64,000 bases of DNA from positions 16,020,352 to 16,084,351 of the forward strand of contig OY997645.1 in assembly GCA_963921795.1 (NCBI GenBank). The letters run 5' to 3'. The notes beneath the pieces were generated by a model, which did no database searches, had not been told where the DNA came from, and worked only from the letters and a program-made list of their open reading frames with translations. This document shows positions 10,251-22,139 of the stretch, piece after piece. Numbering within the stretch: position 1 is the first letter of the stretch; each line of letters opens with the position of its first letter. This DNA is from Nannobrachium achirus (Eukaryota > Chordata > Actinopteri > Myctophiformes > Myctophidae). A program made the position numbers and the translations under genes.

Positions 10251-10578
10251 ATTTTTTTTTTTAGCTCAACAAAAGCCAATTCATCCCATTGTATGACAGA
10301 GGACCGTTTCACACTAAATTAAAATCTCTGTGATACGATTATGAGCTTCTTCTTTTTTTACCACGATAAACGATAATAACAATTATGTCCCCATATCCCT
10401 ACCATCCAGTAAAGATGTTGGTTCTAGCCATGCCACTGTCTCCATTTAACCCCGTCTAGACTGTTCCTGTTGCCGTATATCACCTCCTGGCTGCTTTGAA
10501 CTACCATGCGAGACTCCCCACTGAGTCTGGTGGGGATGTATTGTTTTATGGGCTGTAACACTAGAAGACTCATGCTGC

Positions 10579-10579
10579 G

Positions 10580-10626
<47 letters not shown>

Positions 10627-10648
10627 GTTACTCTCTCTCTCTCTCTCT
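10579..10648. repeat. (CT)n microsatellite, interrupted
   Basis: CT dinucleotides with two short interruptions. Confidence 0.95.
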
Positions 10649-10984
10649 TTGCACTTTTGAACCTCAAAATAGTCAATTCACACAATGCATAATTCAGTGT
10701 TAGCTACAATGTAGCTTTGGCACCACTTTGAAAAAAAAAAAGAAACGTTCACAGCAGAGTCAAGTTCCCAGCTGAAGTGGGCACTGCCACCACTTATTGG
10801 ACGGGCCTAGAATTAATTGGATCCTTTTTTGTCCGCGTCAGTGATTCTACTCCGTAGTTGGACCTTTGAGATTATTACGAGAAAGTAGAAGAGCTCTTGA
10901 GAACCTGGGGTCGACTTCAATCAACTGTGTCCGCCGCTATGTCGTCTGTCTATGCAGCGGCTGCTGTGACTCGAATGTCGTTGA

Positions 10985-11219
10985 ATATCGCTGTTGCTGC
11001 CGCCGGGCAGACACTTCTTATCTTCATGTTTTAACTACAACTTCTTTTGTAAATTAACACCCTACTTGATCATACTACAGCGTCACACAAAAGCATAAAA
11101 AGTAGCAGATCAACAAGCTCGAAACGTGGCATGATTTGGGCTTGTAGAACTGCTACTTTTGCCGTTTTTGAATTTGAATCCTGAAATCCTTTTGAACATC
11201 CACCCGACAGAGACGATAT
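10985..11219. mobile_element. Family T element, complete, with hairpin
   Basis: 235 bp from ATATCGCTGTTGCTG to AGAGACGATAT. It has CGGGCAGACACTTCTTATCT and CATCCACCCGACAG terminal inverted repeats. The hairpin with AAAAGTAGC outer stem lies at 11094-11163. Subterminal motifs GCGTCACACAAAAGCA and GAATTTGAATCCTGAAA define the subfamily. Confidence 0.85.
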
Positions 11220-11474
11220 CATTGAACTGTTTGGACAGTATAGTCACACCACATATTTTACCAACTGCTATTATTATTATGTCGTTTCCCCCTGTCCGTT
11301 CCTGTGTCTGTCTGTGTGTCTTTGAATAGACTCTAGACAGATTCTACAGCGTATGATGGAAGGAGCATATCTTGGAGAGGTGATTTTACTGGCCACTCTC
11401 ATAGTTTCTGACCTGCCCACACAGTGATGTTGGGGTGTTTTCGACCAAGACAGCTTGTGGTCTTGAAAAAGAGA

Positions 11475-11585
11475 AAACCAAGGCACTCTTCTAAATGTTA
11501 AAAAGCCTTTAATAAGTATTGGCTAAATCATAATTGAAAGAAAGGGTTAAAAGTTTCGGCTCTTTTGAGCCTTCCTGTGGCATAC
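11475..11585 (-). mobile_element. Retroposon tail with hammerhead-like motif
   Basis: On the minus strand: AGGCTCAAAAGAGCCGAAAC (RC of 11553-11572), a GGCTC/GAGCC stem followed by CGAAAC, then AATAAAGG-like sequence. The upstream box is degraded (CAGGAAGG rather than CTGATGA). Related motifs are at 46970, 57614 and 57740. Confidence 0.45.
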
Positions 11586-11589
11586 TTGT

Positions 11590-12036
11590 GGTATGCTTGT
11601 GGTCTATTGTGACAGGACGTCAAGCTCATTTGTGGTGGTCACTCACTGGTCAGTCAGTGACCACCAACGTGCAGTTCCAGCTATGATGGAATCCTCTTTC
11701 TTGAGAGTGTCGTGAACCTGCACCTTGATGGTTTGAAGGTGGTCTTCTATCGGTTCCATCGGTCTTGTATGGGTCCACATAGACACTTACAATAACAGAA
11801 CTTTACACCAAACGGGGTTGGGCAACATTGTTTTCTCACTCAACAGTGAACAAATAACATACAGTAGGCCTATCAATGTATACAGGGTATCTGCACATTT
11901 CTAAAGTGAAAAAATATATAAGCTAATAATAAGGCCATTACTACATAAAAAAATAACCAACAAAATATACTGTAAAAAATCTCAAATATGACCTAAGAAG
12001 AGACAAACATTTTGAAAAAAAGACAACCTACAAGCG
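11590..12036. other. Unassigned intron stretch
   Basis: No gene or repeat boundary recognised. A short palindrome CACTCACTGGTCAGTCAGTG lies near 11640. Confidence 0.35.
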
Positions 12037-12143
<107 letters not shown>

Positions 12144-12482
12144 TGTAATGAAACCATCCATGCATGGGAGACCATTGGGCAACAGCTGGTGTCCACTTAC
12201 AGAATACTTTTCCTATTGGCTCTGACTTGCATGTCCCCTAATTTGGCAATAGAGAGCTTCTGCCCAGTTTCTAAACATCTGCCATCTGTGTGTACCAACT
12301 TTTCTCTTCTCTTGTTTTGCTTTCTTTCGTTTCACAATTTCTAAATCTTTTTTCATTTCCTCCCAAATCTAGATGTTATGCCAACAATTGTGTTCCTGGC
12401 AAAGCCAGAGGCACCCCAAATTGGGTCGGGTAAACCATATTTTCAACATGTGCTACCTGGCTACGTGATGCACCTATCCAGA

Positions 12483-12576
12483 ACCACTTGAACCCCAGCA
12501 TCCATATTATTCTGGGGGGAACATTTGTCAGAAATAATTGCAGTGTCAAGCTTGTAGAAAGAGATTTGTTGTAGAC

Positions 12577-12605
<29 letters not shown>
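12483..12605. mobile_element. piggyBac-like MITE fragment and G-run
   Basis: ACCACTTGAACCCCAGCATC and TTATTCTGGGGGGAACATTT match the left end of the hairpin-bearing TTAA element. Only a stub of the hairpin (AAGCTTGTAGA) remains. A run of about 26 G follows at 12579-12604. Confidence 0.55.
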
Positions 12606-12608
<3 letters not shown>

Positions 12609-12744
12609 CCATAGTACAGCGACAACTTGGGTCCAGTTTACTAAGTCTAGATGGTTTAACCAATTAAAAGCAGGAAAGCATCTGTGCCATTTTAGATTGT
12701 AGCTGTACTGTATAAGCTTTTCAGACAGTTCTTAGGATTTAGTA

Positions 12745-12945
12745 CCGTGGTTCTCAAAAATAGCTGATGTACAATGATTTTTGAACATTTTCGAACTATC
12801 TGGAAAGGTGTTTGATTTTAAAAAATAAAATAAAAAAATCTTCTCTTTTGGGGGTCTGGCACAAAACATTTTCAGATGGGGGTCCGCGGCAAATTACATA
12901 CTATCATTTTGGGGTCCTTCACGTGAAAATGTTTGAGAACCACTG
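12745..12945. mobile_element. hAT-type MITE, short
   Basis: Ends CCGTGGTTCTCAAAAATAGC and TTTGAGAACCACTG, with GGGGTCTGGC and GGGGGTCCGCGG inside. A remnant AGCTGATGTACAA of the shared hairpin directly follows the left end. No clean target duplication. Confidence 0.65.
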
Positions 12946-12949
12946 CCTT

Positions 12950-13480
<531 letters not shown>

Positions 13481-13720
13481 ACGTGCGTGTGTGCGCGCTG
13501 TATTCAGGTTGGGGTTAGGCATTTAGATGGTTGGTACTGGTATTAAGAGTTATGCCTGCTTTTTACTTTAATCTTGTGGCTGTGTTGCATACCGAAAATA
13601 GCCGGTCTTGTAGACTGGATATTTTCGGTGTTAGGGTTAAAAATGGCAAATAAAATGAAATGCATTCATAAAATCACCGTCCCAAAATGTTGATGTCCTC
13701 ACAAGTATATATACAGTAAT

Positions 13721-13776
13721 ACAGAGAGCGAGAGAGCGAGAGAGTGAGAGAGCGAGAGAGAGAGAGAGGCACACGC

Positions 13777-13804
<28 letters not shown>
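13721..13804. repeat. (GA)n and (GT)n microsatellites
   Basis: GAGAGCGA repeats, then GA, then GT dinucleotides. Confidence 0.95.
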
Positions 13805-13807
<3 letters not shown>

Positions 13808-14090
13808 TCAGTCTGTATACTGTATATGCGATAGGATTAAATATGTTATCGCGTGATGCTGCTGACATGCGCGAATCCATGTAATGCAAATGTACTGTAC
13901 TAACTACAGTGTGCATTCAGTGATTTGTTTAGCAATAAAGCAGAGTGCATCGCTAAGCAAGGAGCCCAGCCAGCGCTGGAAGGGACCGCAGGGCTCTTTC
14001 ATGCAATGTGTTTAGTTTCTTTTTTAGTGCAGGGTGTCTGCAGGCTGTGCAAATCTGTTGGAAGCACTTCTTAAACCCCATGAGATCCTG

Positions 14091-14694
14091 TACCCGTCAC
14101 CGTCGGGCAAGAAACCTCTTATCTCCATCAGGGATGGGACGATATGCGATGTTATCCTTTATCGTGATAAAAAACACTCACGGTAATCGTATTGTGGAGA
14201 TTTAATTCATCGTGATATCGTCCTCCGTCATGCACTGGGATTAATTCACCCTTTATTTGCCGAGCTGCATATCCGGTACCATTTGAACCGTCTATAATTG
14301 GTAAAAGATACTTACCAATTATTATTACCAATGTCTTTTTTTCACTCTATCAGATGTCTTTGCCAAAAAATAGCCAATCTACAAGCTCACAACACGTCAC
14401 GTTGTGAGCTTGTAGATCTGCTATCTTTTGGCAAATGTTCCGCCCCAGGATAATGGATTTTGATTATCGTGATAATATCGTAAATCGTGATTTCTTTTGT
14501 CACAATAATCGTGACATGACATTTTCATATCGTCCCATCCCTAATCTCCATATTTATTTAAAGCCCCTGCTTGATCATGCAACAGCGTTGCCGCGTGTTC
14601 AGCTTGTAGATCTGCTACTTTTGCTGTTTTTGAATTTGAATCCTACAGAGTAACAGTTTTGGACATATGAGGTTGCCACCCGACATACAATATG
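14091..14694. mobile_element. Family T element interrupted by a hAT
   Basis: Left part 14091-14128 (CACCGTCGGGCAAGAAACCT) and right part 14552-14694 (CTTGTAGATCTGCTACTTTT, GAATTTGAATCCTACAGAGT, GGTTGCCACCCGACA). The hAT at 14129-14543 interrupts it at ATCTCCAT, so family T was here first. Confidence 0.8.
14129..14543. mobile_element. hAT-3 MITE (TAGGGATGGGACGATA type) with hairpin
   Basis: 415 bp with perfect 8-bp duplication ATCTCCAT (14121-14128, 14544-14551). Ends CAGGGATGGGACGATATGC and TATCGTCCCATCCCTA. Hairpin at 14363-14430 with TTTGCCAAAAAATAGC outer stem. The target lies inside a family T element, so two hairpin carriers are nested. Confidence 0.93.
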
Positions 14695-14859
14695 TGGTTG
14701 TTGGGCTGTCGATCACTGTGTGACTGTCACACTCTGTCATGTGTGCCAGCAGCCTCTTGCTTTCTCTCAAACCATTATGGCTTTTATTGTTGCTTGTTGC
14801 TGGTTTTCACGCTGGAACCCGCAACAGCCACTTAATAGGAGGTAGTCACAGTTCTTACA

Positions 14860-15123
14860 TTAAAGGAGTAGTTCACCCCCAAAATGCCTTTTTTTCTATT
14901 GATTACTCAAGCCAGGGAGACTTGAGTTCAATAATATTTTTTGGTATTTTTCCGCATTCCTAAGGCAATAATTAGATTACAATAAATGTACCCCCATTGA
15001 TTCTGGATGGGGACCCAAATGCATTCGGGTCCCCATCCGGAATCAAAGGGGGAAAATATACTATGGCAACATTTTTGTAGAAAAAAAGAAAAAAAGTCAT
15101 TTGGGCGTGAACTACTCCTTTAA
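14860..15123. mobile_element. TTAA-type (Angel-like) MITE, complete
   Basis: Starts TTAAAGGAGTAGTTCACCCC and ends GGGCGTGAACTACTCCTTTAA. The inner arms are inverted: GGATGGGGACCCAAATGCAT / ATGCATTCGGGTCCCCATCC. Confidence 0.88.
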
Positions 15124-15336
15124 CGCTTAAACTTAATTATTTCGCGTGATTCTTATAATCGTTTCCACGTTGAAAACCGTTGATACATTTTCAAACATTT
15201 TCTAAATGGTGTAAATAGGGTGTCTGACGCAGATGGCTCTGCAAATGTTGATACAGAGCTGTTTGCACCATCTCATCTGCTGAGTTCCCCAGTGTTTTCT
15301 GCTGGCTTTTCTGACCCTTGACATAAGACCAGGAAT

Positions 15337-15450
15337 AGGCTACATGAGTGGTTCTTCAAGCTGTGAGCTTGTAGATCAGCTGTTTTCAAGCTTGTCTGGG
15401 GGTCCCTGGCCTGGACCCCTCTTTGCTTTGAGAGCCACTGGGAATCATGC
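15337..15450. mobile_element. Short hAT-type MITE relic with half hairpin
   Basis: GAGTGGTTCTTCAAG at the left, TTTGAGAGCCACTGG at the right. GTGAGCTTGTAGATCAGCTG is one arm of the shared hairpin. Confidence 0.5.
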
Positions 15451-16539
15451 TGTAACTGTAGCAACTGTATCGATACAGAATAGAGAGCGAGAGTTAGTTG
15501 TGGAGTGATGGTTAGTTTGGTTAGTTTGGTTACCATGGCGTCACTGGCGTGCACATGATTGGCCAGTTTTTGTATTCATACTCAGTCCAAAGGTGCATAA
15601 CGCCAGCTATAGGCATATCTGCCAACACTCCTGATTTTAACAGGAGAATCCTGAATGTTTACCCTTTCTCCTGCTTGGCTGCTGAATTGAAATTTCTCCT
15701 GAATCTTTCCTCATACATTTTGGCCAACTCAAGACTCAGTTTATAAACTTCCTGCTAAAATGCACCAAGAATACAGGAAATTACATCTAGTGTGTTAAAA
15801 GGTTGACGTGTTCTTGCATGTCTGTTTGTTTGGATGCTGTCAAAGTCTGTTTCAAAATTACAACCAGCAGCACTAGCAGCTAAAGGGGAAATGAATAAAT
15901 CATGGAAATATTTTAAAAGAAACTGTTATTCGGATAATTTCAAATCCACCACCTGCTGTCATACCTGCCAACAGTAGACTGTGAAAAAATCTTTTTTTAA
16001 CCACAGATAAGAGTAAATAATAATAATAATACATTCCATTTCTATATAGCCTTTCCAGATATCCAGAGTCGCCTTAAAAAACAAAACATATTTTTCACAA
16101 AAAACATATATAAAAGTGTAAAAAGATAAGCAAAGCATTTTTTTACAAATGTAAAGGTAAACATTTTTTACTTTGACCTTTTTCACAAATTTAAAGGTAA
16201 ATGTTTTTGTATTCATACTCAGCCCAAAGGTACATAACTCCAACTATAGGCATATCTGCCAACACTCCTGATTTTAGCAGGAGAATCCTGAATGTTTACC
16301 CTTTCTCCTGCTTGGCTGCTGAATTGAAATTTCTCCTGAATTCTTCCTCATATTTGGCCAACTCAAGACTCAGACTTTATAAAATGCACCCAGAACACAG
16401 GAAATTACAATTAGTGTGTTTAAAGGTTTCTTGGGTGAGGACCCCCAACCTCTCCGCCAAACCTGTCCTACCCACATAAATGTCATCTTACAACGTTCAT
16501 GTCTGTGTTTCAGACTCTTTACTAATTTAAATCCCCTTT

Positions 16540-16740
16540 TACATTTATTTATTTATGCCCATATATGGAGATCCCTAAAAGAATCCGTTTTATGCCCATA
16601 TATGGAGATCCCTGCTCTGAATATCTGACATCACTGTGATGTCACCTGTTTATGCCTATTTATGGAGATCCCTGCTCGGATCTTATCTGACATCACTGCG
16701 ATGTCACCTGTGATGTCACAGTGATGTGTCAGGGGAATCA
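16540..16740. repeat. Tandem repeat with CATATATGGAGATCCC and GACATCACTGTGATGTCAC
   Basis: Three diverged units of about 35-65 bp sharing GGAGATCCCT and TCTGACATCAC. The palindrome GTGATGTCAC/GTGACATCAC recurs. A related block with TGACATCA and CCATATATGG lies at 62530-62690. Confidence 0.6.
16559..16605. promoter_or_regulatory. Two perfect CArG boxes (SRF-type sites) 37 bp apart
   Basis: CCATATATGG at 16559-16568 and again at 16596-16605 matches the SRF consensus CC(A/T)6GG exactly. Both lie in intron 1, within a short tandem repeat (TATGCCCATATATGGAGATC, 16540-16740) whose third copy at about 16653 has a seven-base A/T core and is no longer a CArG box. Function is inferred only from the motif and from SRF control of the human gene. 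Confidence 0.4.
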
Positions 16741-16784
16741 CAGTAAGGCTTTACACATATACACGTATACATACGGTCAAGCTG

Positions 16785-16815
16785 TGACGGTTCTCATAGT
16801 AAACTTGCTCCCTGC
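16785..16815. mobile_element. R1 repeat end fragment
   Basis: TTCTCATAGTAAACTTGCTC and CCTGCGGTCGCAA match the right end of the R1 family (30.3, 38.4, 49.3 kb). Confidence 0.5.
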
Positions 16816-17331
16816 GGTCGCAATTATTATTATTTACTATTATCTGTGGTTAAAAAAAAAGTAGATTTCACAGTCTAATGTTGGCAGGTGGTGGATTTCA
16901 AACGATCCGAATAACAGTTTCTTTTTGCATTTTTTCATGATTTATTAATTTCCCCTTAGCTGCTGGTGCTGCTGGTTGTAATGTTGAAACAGACTTTGAC
17001 AGCATCCAAACAAACAGACATGCAAGAACATGTCTGGTGCTCTGCAGGAAACTAAAGAGTTAGACTAGCCATGTAATTCTGGTACAGTATAATTTATGCT
17101 TTATTGCGATGGTATGGTTAGACTCTTTGTTTACCTGGTATCCTATAGTTTCAGTGTACAGAATGTATTTAAATAGCATGTTGTTTAGACAAATGATAGT
17201 ACCACTTCATTGTTTACCTAGTGTCAGTGTGCAGAATGCTATTTAGATAACCGGTTGTTTGTTTAGACAGATAATAGGTCCATTGTTGAGCATTGCCAGC
17301 AACTCCAACAAATGACCGTGTGTGTATTAGA

Positions 17332-17580
17332 GTTCTCAAATTCTGCCCGAACCCGACCATACCCGAACCCGACCCGTCATTTAGGGTAGGGTAGGGCCTA
17401 ACATTTATGCTAATTAGTCAGGCCGGGCTCAATGAAAAAAGAAAATATATTTTATTTTATTATTACTCTGTTCTCGAATTCTTTCCCAACCCGACCAGAC
17501 CAGACCCGACGTTTTCGGGCCGGGTAGAGCCTAAAATGTATGCTAACTAGTCGGGCCGGGTAAGGCCCCGGGTGGCACCA
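17332..17580. repeat. CCCGACC / GGGCCGGG repeat, copy 2
   Basis: GAGTTCTCAAATTCTGCCCG with CATTTATGCTAATTAGTCAG and CCTAAAATGTATGCTAACTA inverted against each other; related to 8290-8500. A MITE-like palindrome. Confidence 0.55.
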
Positions 17581-17639
17581 AACGGCCGAATTAATGGCGG
17601 CACCCGCCCCCCACAAAACTCTGAAAGAAGTCATATTGT

Positions 17640-18700
17640 AGTCTGGACAGAGCTGAACCGAAATAAATTTGTCTCTAAGTTTGAATCGGTACCACTCACT
17701 CCCACTGGCTGGGATTTCTTTTACCTGGTATCATAGTTTCTTCAGGCGCTACATTCTCTCTGTAATCTATTTATTTGATTATTTACCTTGTTTATTGTAT
17801 CCCTGGATAAGAGCATGAAAATAGATTGAAAATTGTACTAGATGGCAGACATTAGACTCCCAACGGAATATTTAGTAGGCTAAGTGTAATGTTGGGTGCT
17901 ATCAAGGTATTATGGTAAACCAGGGGTTTTTAGAAATCCCTAAGGTATGATTTTCAATACTGTCAAAAATACAGATGCACCTCTTTCTATTCAAGCGATA
18001 TGGAGATGCTGGGGTATTTTAGTGCACAGAACTACAACGCATCACCTATAGTCATGTGACCCTGTTCAGCCTGCCAGCACTGCTCTTTGTTCAGTCAGGA
18101 ACTCATGAATTGAATTAAATATTTTTTAATGAATATAAAACGTATGAGCAATACTTTTACTTGGTTTTGCCGATGAATGGATCTGCTTTTAGTATTCTGA
18201 GCGAGCACGATGGCTACGCCTCCCCCCACCCCCCTGCAGATCCAAAACAACAGGTGGTAGCTGGGATGGTGGAGATTGAGCTCGCAGCAATCTTAGAAAC
18301 AGCAGCAGCCCATGCAGCAAGTAAGGAATGAACAATGCAAATTTCCCCGTTGAACCACTTAAATGGGTCCCCCAGGGCTCTATACTAGGTCCACTTCCTT
18401 TTTCTCTCAACACAAAATCCTCTTCGCTGCAAATAGCCAATCTATAACCGCTTTCTATGTGTTTTCGAATTATACTGTAGCTGAATTTTCATTAAAGGAC
18501 CGTGTCGGGGTCGATACATGGCATTTTCCCATTCATGGCTTTATTTTTAGATTTTTCGTGTTTACATCTTCTCCAAATATAAACAGATACACTCACAAAC
18601 CCAAATATACTCAGATTCCCTCCTTCCCTTCCCATCCCTCTCTCTCTTTCTCTCCCTCTCCCTGTTTGTCTCTGTCTCACTTGGTCTCCTTTCCCTTTCT
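17640..18700. other. Unassigned intron stretch
   Basis: No exon or complete transposon recognised. Pyrimidine-rich sequence from about 18620 leads into the microsatellite. Confidence 0.4.
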
Positions 18701-18710
18701 ACCCTTCTCT

Positions 18711-18881
<171 letters not shown>

Positions 18882-19182
18882 AGTTCTCCTAGACCAAATA
18901 CCACAGACAAACACTGCGTGTATTGACACGAAAGCGCATTGCTAGCTGTGTCTAGATATTATAATCATAAGGTACGGCTCCTGAACCTGCAGTATTCTAT
19001 TATTATGGTTTATGACTCCTAATTTGGGCAAGCTTTCATCTTGATCACAGCCCTATTGACTTCAATTATACAATTAAAGTCAAATATTTCAGTGACATGT
19101 GACACGGCAAGGCAAGATATTCGATATTTCGATGGCCTGTTGTTTCGAGGTCCCAGTTGTCCAGTTAGGGTAAGGGTTAGGG

Positions 19183-19285
19183 TTTAGGCTTTGGGTTAGC
19201 ATTCACCAGATTAGCGTTCACCAGCGTCTGCAGGTTAGCATTCACCAGCGTTGGCAGGTTAGCATTCACCCGCTTTGGCATGTAG
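19183..19285. repeat. 27-bp minisatellite GGTTAGCATTCACCAGCGTT
   Basis: Four units following GGTTAGGGTTTAGGC. It matches, in reverse orientation, GGTGAATGCTAACC units at 26288-26350. Flanking TTCGATATTTCGA and TTTCGAGGTCCC also have inverted counterparts at 26455 and 26262. Confidence 0.7.
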
Positions 19286-19289
19286 GGCT

Positions 19290-19895
19290 GTCACAATTAT
19301 TACATAATCGTCTAATCGCAATTATTTGACATAAATTGCGATTATTTTTCATAATCGTCATAATTGTTTCCATGTTGAAAAACTTTCATATATATATATA
19401 TTTTTAAAAGTAAAAAATAGTGGAAATAGCAGATCTACAAGCTCACAACGCGTCGCGATGTGTTAAGTAGAAAGTTGTCAAATATGTCAGTAATTTCTTT
19501 TAGTCGGAGGCCTTAGGGATTTTTTGTGCTAGGGCGCCCGAGTCGGCGACCTTCGGGGTCGCCACAGTGGCCAAATCAAGTTGGGCTCCCATCGACTTTC
19601 TATACAGGAGGAAAATACCCAGAAAAACAGTTTTTTTTTCCCCTGGGTATTTAAGTAGGATGTGAGGGGTCTAACTAGGGGTTTGTCATGATGCTGAATC
19701 CATTGCAAGCATTTGTTTTGCAGAAAAAACATTCCTGCGGCTTCAAATGGCCCCAGAAAACGCCCACAAAACTGATGAAAAGTGTGATGACTCATCACTT
19801 TTCATCACTAAATGAAATCTCCACGATACGATTATCATGAGTTGTTTTTTATCACGATAAACGATAATATCACTTATCGTCCCATCCCTAGTGGT
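19290..19895. mobile_element. Chimaeric hAT-type remnants with half hairpin
   Basis: Left ATCGTCTAATCGCAATTATT, half hairpin AGCAGATCTACAAGCTCACA (about 19428-19455), right end ATAATATCACTTATCGTCCC and CATCCCTA as in hAT-3. Intervening 19500-19790 is unassigned. Confidence 0.5.
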
Positions 19896-20059
19896 GGTGG
19901 TAGTAAGGGCGTTCCACGTTTTGGTGGGCTGGAATAGTAGAATGCATTCATCCCCATCGTTTAGGATTCACTGTGTGTTTAGATGTTTCTGATAAAGTTT
20001 CAGGAGACAGAGCAGTCGGGGGAAGAAAAACCCACATCTATAACACGGTGTAACTCTGG

Positions 20060-20270
20060 GAACGCGATGGTGTCTCCGCGGCGCCGCCAGCCTCCGCCCT
20101 CCTGCTGCGCGTCTAACGGTGGAAGCGTAATCGTTAGCAGCGTGGAAGAGAGGCCTCACCTGCGGCGCAGCGCGCTCCCACGTCACTACCCCTCAGATGG
20201 AATCAAAGTGATGCGGGCGGCGCCCCGCGGCCGCATCAAAAGGCACCCCCCGTCTCCTTGTTAAGCCGGG
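20060..20270. other. GC-rich, CpG-dense stretch
   Basis: CGCGGCGCCGCCAGCC and GCGGCGCCCCGCGGCC stand out from the AT-rich intron. A 93-codon frame crosses it but has no domain and low complexity. It could be an intronic CpG island or alternative promoter, or part of an unknown repeat. Confidence 0.3.
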
Positions 20271-20443
20271 GAGCGGAGAGAGCTTCTCCTTTGAAGACCC
20301 TACCGGTACTTCATCACAAATCAATGGTGTCTCCCTCTATGCCGACGAGATGAAGCAGACTGCGCTAATGTTCCCATCGTCGTCGCTGTCGGGACGAAAC
20401 CTTGTATCTCCGTATTTCAACATGTTTTTTTTGTAATACCAGT

Positions 20444-20899
20444 CACTTCGCCAAAAATCCAACTCGCCAAATCAACTTGCTAGGACACCTCGCCAATGAG
20501 CAGGGTTGTCAACGTTGGACTGTCAGTCCAGGAGAATCCAGGAGATTTATTTTTTAGGGGGTGCGCGGAACTCCCCAACAGGCGTCTGGTGGTCCTCCCC
20601 CTAAAAAAATATATTTTCCTGTGTTCTGTTGAATTTTGTGCATGTTTGATACTTTTATCAGGCTTGCTTTACTAGCATGGTTACAATTTCAGCCTTAAAA
20701 TGCCAAATGTAGGTGTACAAATTTGATGACTGAAGCAAAGTAAGACATCCTTAATAATGACTTCTCATCTGGGGGTCCTCCCCCAGAAAATATTTAACAT
20801 AGTAGATGTAATTGCCAATCATCCTGGCGAATCCAGGATCATTGACAAGCCTGCCCAATGAGCGTGGGCAATTTGGCGAGTTGGATTTTTGGCGAAGTG
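20444..20899. mobile_element. DNA transposon with CACTTCGCC ends and 6-bp duplication
   Basis: 456 bp, terminal inverted repeats of about 28 bp (CACTTCGCCAAAAATCCAAC / GTTGGATTTTTGGCGAAGTG), flanked by ACCAGT at 20438-20443 and 20900-20905. The inside is another inverted pair (CAGGGTTGTCAACG ... CATTGACAAGCCTG, about 20503-20856). No transposase. Confidence 0.85.
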
Positions 20900-21435
20900 A
20901 CCAGTTACCGTTTTTTTCCCCCTCACAAGGTGGGATTTAATGTTAAATCCCTTATTTGTAGGATTCTATCGCTCGACAATTCCTTTTTCTTGTTTAAATC
21001 GGTCCTTCATAATGTCGGAGACATCCCCGCAGAGTGTTGGGCTGCTGCAAAATTGCGAACAGCCGCTAGATCCCACCCCCTCCGGTCAGATCTAACACAC
21101 TAGAAAATGACTTTTTTCCTTCCTTCCACTGGTTAATGGATGGAATAACATCAGATACCGTAAAAAAAAAAAGCACTCGTCTGGAATTCTCCTTTAAACC
21201 CCATATGGTAGAGCGGGTTCCCTCGGGGCTCTATATGCTAGTGTCTTTTCTGTTTTCTGTTATTGTGAGGAAAGCTTTCGCTGTAAATAAGCTCACAAAA
21301 AACAGCAGATTGTCTGTGAAAGCTTGTCCCACAATACGGATGCTGGATTTAAGTGGTTAGTCTGTACTTTGTCGTACAAGAATATCGCACGAAAGTAGAG
21401 GAAATAGAAGTAGGTGAAATTTGACAGCATGCTGT

Positions 21436-21472
21436 CTGTCTGTCCGTCCGTCCGTCCGTCCATCCGTCCACG
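21436..21472. repeat. (GTCC)n / (GTCT)n microsatellite
   Basis: CTGT then GTCC tetranucleotides. Confidence 0.9.
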
Positions 21473-21764
21473 AATACTTTGTTTCCACACAGCATATCTG
21501 GAAATATACTGGGTGGATTGTCCTGGAATGTTCTCTGCATCTTCACGAACCCCCGAGGGTGAACCCAACCAATTTCTGTGACACAATGGCCTTTCCTCTA
21601 GTTCCACCATTAAGCCCAAATGGACATTCTAGACTTCCAAACCTGTATATCAAGAACGAATAGCTGGTTCCATAGAAGACAAACCTATTATTAACTATTT
21701 CAGTGACCCCATGACCTAGTGCCACCCTCAGGACAAACATAGCTCAACTATTAACTCAACAAAT

Positions 21765-22130
21765 CAGGGGCCTTTAACAGGGGGGCAGCCAAATCTTTGT
21801 GTGATAGGACCTTTTTTTACATTAACCACTTGAACCCTAGGCCTAGGGGATAGATACATTAGCCTAAAATAGCCGATCCACAAGCTCATAATGTCCTGCA
21901 GCATAAGGCGTTGTGAGCTTGTAGATCTGCTTTGACCCGCAAGAGGTTTGGTATTAAACTGTAGCTATGAAAATACACATAACACGAATCCAACACATCA
22001 CACATTGACAGTACTGTGAAGTCTATGAAGTTTAATCTGCAACACAATTCTTCAGTATGTAGTGGGGGGTCCCTGCTTCAACTCTCTCAGCTAAGGGGTT
22101 CATTGGCCTGAAAATGTTTTGAGACCCCTG
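21765..22130 (-). mobile_element. hAT-2 MITE, reverse orientation, with hairpin
   Basis: 366 bp flanked by CAACAAAT / CAATAAAT (7/8). Right end TTTTGAGACCCCTG, left CAGGGGCCTTTAAC. A piggyBac-like segment (TTAACCACTTGAACCCTAGG, 21823) and the hairpin at 21858-21935 lie inside. Confidence 0.85.
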
Positions 22131-22139
22131 CAATAAATA

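Larger units (their letters stand above)
15566..17031. repeat. Composite repeat: direct copies plus inverted arms
   Basis: Direct repeats of about 225 bp at 15566-15795 and 16203-16426 share GTTTTTGTATTCATACTCAG, GCCAACACTCCTGATTTTA and TTTCTCCTGCTTGGCTGCTG. Inverted arms of about 210 bp lie at 15811-16033 and 16822-17031 (CATGTCTGTTTGTTTGGATG / CATCCAAACAAACAGACATG). The spacer holds the CArG tandem repeat and an R1 end fragment. The 92- and 65-codon frames are translations of the direct repeats and have no recognised domain. Confidence 0.75.

Noticed and set aside
19983-20264. 93-codon GC-rich frame
   Set aside because: Composition bias alone keeps it open; no domain, no splice context fitting arhgap42 and no similarity recognised.
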